64,000 bases of DNA from Xylophilus ampelinus. GTDB lineage: Bacteria; Pseudomonadota; Gammaproteobacteria; Burkholderiales; Burkholderiaceae_C. The translations under genes were made by a program, and so were the position numbers. The DNA lies in assembly GCF_003217575.1 (NCBI RefSeq), contig NZ_QJTC01000016.1, forward strand, positions 1-64,000, in the 5' to 3' direction. Under the pieces are notes generated by a model that saw only the letters and a program-made list of their open reading frames with translations, was not told the DNA's origin and ran no database searches. Positions 61,977 to 64,000 of the stretch are shown piece by piece; positions within the stretch are counted from its first letter, which is position 1; the number at the start of each line of letters is the position of its first letter.

Positions 61977-62006
61977 TTTACTGTAATTTATAGCCCAGGC
62001 TATATT
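61977..62006 (+). promoter_or_regulatory. mntH promoter with MntR-type operator
   Basis: TATAGCCCAGGCTATA (61989-62004) is a perfect interrupted palindrome and resembles the enterobacterial MntR box (ATAGC-N3-GGCTAT form). It overlaps a promoter with TTTACT (61977-61982) and TATATT (62001-62006) separated by 18 bases, so MntR binding would block polymerase. Confidence 0.75.
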
Positions 62007-62051
62007 ACGGAGCCGCCTACGAGCGCGCGGCGACGATTCACGGAGTTCGAT

Positions 62052-63446
62052 TTGGCAGATCATCACAGTGCGGCGGCGATCCTGTCCGGCGGCTTTCCAG
62101 AGAAGCACGCACCGCCCGGCGACACCGGCGCGTCGGCAGGCGTTGCCCCCGCCGGCGCCAGCCTGGGCGAGATGAACGGCAGCGTGCCGGTGCCGGGCGC
62201 CGGCGTTCACTGGTTCCGGCGCTTCCTGGCGTTCCTGGGGCCGGGCTACATGGTGTCGGTCGGCTACATGGACCCGGGCAACTGGGCGACCGACATCGCC
62301 GGCGGCTCGAAGTTCGGCTACATGCTGCTGTCGGTGATCCTGCTGTCGAACCTGATGGCGATCGTGCTGCAGGCGCTGGCCGCGCGCCTCGGCATCGCGA
62401 CAGGGCTCGACCTGGCGCAGGCCTGCCGGGCGCGCTATTCGCGACCGGTCAACCTGATGCTGTGGGTGGCCTGCGAGATCGCGATCGTCGCCTGCGACCT
62501 GGCCGAGGTGATCGGGACCGCGATCGCGCTCAATCTGCTGTTCGGCATTGCGCTGGTCTGGGGCGCGGTCATCACCGCGCTCGACGTGTTCCTGGTGCTG
62601 CTGCTGATGCGGCGCGGCTTCCGGGCACTGGAGGCCTTCGTGATCGCGCTGCTGGCGCTGATCTTCAGCTGCTTCGTGGTGCAGATGGTGCTGGCCGCGC
62701 CGCCGCTGCAGTCGGTGCTGGGCGGCTTCCTGCCCAAGGCCGAGGTGGTCACCAACCCAGCCGCGCTGTACCTGGCCATCGGCATCGTCGGCGCCACGGT
62801 GATGCCGCACAACCTGTACCTGCACTCGTCCATCGTGCAGACCCGGGCCTATCCGCGCAACGACGAGGGCCGCCACAGCGCGCTGCGCTGGGCGGTCACC
62901 GACAGCACCATCGCGCTGATGCTTGCGCTGTTCGTCAACGCGGCCATCCTGATCACCGCGGCCACGGTTTTCCATGCCTCGGGCCGCACCGACGTGGAGG
63001 AGATCGAGCAGGCCTACGAGCTGCTCTCGCCGATGCTGGGCGTGGGCATCGCCTCGACCCTGTTCGCGGTCGCGCTGCTGGCCTCGGGCATCAACTCGAC
63101 CGTCACCGCCACGCTGGCCGGGCAGATCGTGATGGAGGGCTTCCTGCGCATCCGCCTGCCCGACTGGGCGCGCCGGCTGCTGACCCGCGGCATCGCGATC
63201 GTGCCGGTGGTGGTCATCACCAGCCTCTACGGCGCGCAGGGCACCGCCAAGCTGCTGGTGTTCAGCCAGGTGGTGCTGTCGATGCAGCTGCCGTTCGCGG
63301 TGATTCCGCTGGTGCGCTGCGTGACCGACCGCCAACTGATGGGCAAGCTCGTCACAGGCCGGCTGCTGGCGGCGGTGGCCTGGGGCATCTCGGGCGTGAT
63401 CGTGGTGCTCAACCTTAAGGTGCTTTTCGACATGGCCACTTGGTAG
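62052..63446 (+). CDS. mntH: Manganese/divalent-metal proton symporter MntH (NRAMP)
   Basis: A 464-residue NRAMP transporter with about eleven helices. The first metal-binding motif is [10 protein letters not shown] (DPGN) and the later one is [11 protein letters not shown] (MPHN), both intact. It imports Mn(II) with protons. The most likely start is TTG 62052, with GGAG upstream, giving [14 protein letters not shown]; longer frames upstream would run through the promoter. It is followed 11 bases later by a TonB-receptor frame, perhaps a metal receptor in the same operon. Confidence 0.92.
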   Translation: MADHHSAAAILSGGFPEKHAPPGDTGASAGVAPAGASLGEMNGSVPVPGAGVHWFRRFLAFLGPGYMVSVGYMDPGNWATDIAGGSKFGYMLLSVILLSNLMAIVLQALAARLGIATGLDLAQACRARYSRPVNLMLWVACEIAIVACDLAEVIGTAIALNLLFGIALVWGAVITALDVFLVLLLMRRGFRALEAFVIALLALIFSCFVVQMVLAAPPLQSVLGGFLPKAEVVTNPAALYLAIGIVGATVMPHNLYLHSSIVQTRAYPRNDEGRHSALRWAVTDSTIALMLALFVNAAILITAATVFHASGRTDVEEIEQAYELLSPMLGVGIASTLFAVALLASGINSTVTATLAGQIVMEGFLRIRLPDWARRLLTRGIAIVPVVVITSLYGAQGTAKLLVFSQVVLSMQLPFAVIPLVRCVTDRQLMGKLVTGRLLAAVAWGISGVIVVLNLKVLFDMATW

Positions 63447-63457
63447 AGAAAGTAGCG

Positions 63458-64000
63458 ATGACCGTTTCCGATGCGATGCGTAGGGGGGGGCCACTTCCGG
63501 CCGGCTGGGGCTGGCGGCCTGTTGCCTGGCGATGCCGGTGCTGGCCGCGGCGCAGGATGCCGGCGGTGCGGCCGATCCGCAGCTCGGCGAGATCCGGGTG
63601 CAGGCCGGTAGCCAGGGCAACGCGCTGGGCAGCTCGGACGCGGCCAGCCAGGGCAGCGCGTCGGCGGCCGACATCGCCGCGCGGCCGGCCTTGCGCACCG
63701 GCGAGATACTCGAGTTCGTGCCCGGCCTGGTGGTGGTGCAGCACAGCGGCGGCGGCAAGGCCAACCAGTATTTCCTGCGCGGCTTCAACCTCGACCACGG
63801 CACCGAGTTCGCGACCTATGTCGACGGCATGCCGGTCAACATGCGCACCCATGCCCACGGCCAGGGCTACACCGATCTCAACTTCCTGATCCCCGAGCTG
63901 GTCGGGCGGGTCGACTATCGCAAGGGGCCGTATTACGCCGAAGAGGGCGACTTCGCCTCGGCCGGCTCGGCCCGCATGCGCCTGCCCGACACGCTGCCGC
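63458..64000 (+). CDS. TonB-dependent receptor, N-terminal part, out of phase at a poly-G run
   Basis: From about 63490 a frame open to the window end encodes a signal peptide (LGLAACCLAMPVLAAAQD) and a TonB plug domain (LRTGEILEFVPGLVVVQHSG, YFLRGFNLDHGTEFATYVDG). The only sensible start, ATG 63458 (MTVSDAMRR), is in another frame and would join it if the G-run at 63483-63490 had nine or six G instead of eight. In the receptor frame a stop (TAG) stands at 63481. So the gene is off-phase, decayed or misread. Position after mntH suggests a manganese or related metal substrate. Confidence 0.75.

Overview
The window comes from a GC-rich (roughly 65-70% by eye) beta-proteobacterial chromosome, most likely Burkholderiales and close to Comamonadaceae. 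The evidence is gene content and order (PepSY/TonB iron uptake, hppD beside an Lrp regulator, corC-lnt, a LiuR-like MerR with carbonic anhydrase, thiC-thiO-thiS-thiG-thiDE, opgD, mntR/mntH) and two families of short intergenic repeats that recur through the window. No rRNA, tRNA, CRISPR array or intact insertion sequence was seen.

Layout. 1-1.44 kb: edge of a small mobile element (short divergent regulators, small membrane proteins, possibly inovirus-like) abutting gloA. 2.1-10.4 kb: ribosome-biogenesis GTPase, an iron-siderophore receptor with PepSY partner, an acyl-CoA thioesterase, a frameshifted Atm1-type ABC exporter and a 2-hydroxyacid dehydrogenase. 10.7-18.2 kb: a visibly less GC-rich island holding a decayed metallo-beta-lactamase-fold gene, a decayed LuxR-type regulator and a tight seven-gene operon: 2-oxoglutarate/Fe dioxygenase, SHMT-like PLP enzyme, two ATP-grasp ligases, a sugar-isomerase-like TIM barrel, and an AzlC/AzlD amino-acid exporter. 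I read this as a pathway that builds an unusual hydroxylated amino acid, condenses it into a small peptide-like product and exports it. It is the best candidate here for an undescribed system.

18.4-33 kb: hydrolase, PepSY-flavodoxin-reductase fusion, hppD/Lrp, GNAT, corC-lnt, glutamate dehydrogenase, periplasmic asparaginase (its N-terminus appears frameshifted), and an overlapping three-gene lipid-phosphate operon (diacylglycerol kinase, metallophosphoesterase, PAP2). 33.2-40 kb: glyQ and glyS separated by an unusual STAS/HATPase/DUF4325-like gene, then gmhB, plsC and a YgjP-type metallopeptidase. 40.3-50.2 kb: short-chain dehydrogenases, rhodanese, a VapBC toxin-antitoxin pair, a MerR regulator with carbonic anhydrase and thiolase, an acyl-CoA dehydrogenase remnant and several small genes.

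50.2-61 kb: a LysR/SbtA bicarbonate-transporter pair, a chemoreceptor remnant, then a TPP riboswitch leading the thiamine operon thiC-thiO-thiS-thiG-thiDE, followed by opgD. 60.8-64 kb: a VapD-like nuclease, mntR, a MntR-type operator and mntH, and the start of a TonB receptor whose reading frame is broken at a run of eight G.

Many genes overlap by 4-29 bases and are probably translationally coupled. At least three genes carry apparent single-base frameshifts; sequencing error, decay and phase variation cannot be separated from sequence alone.
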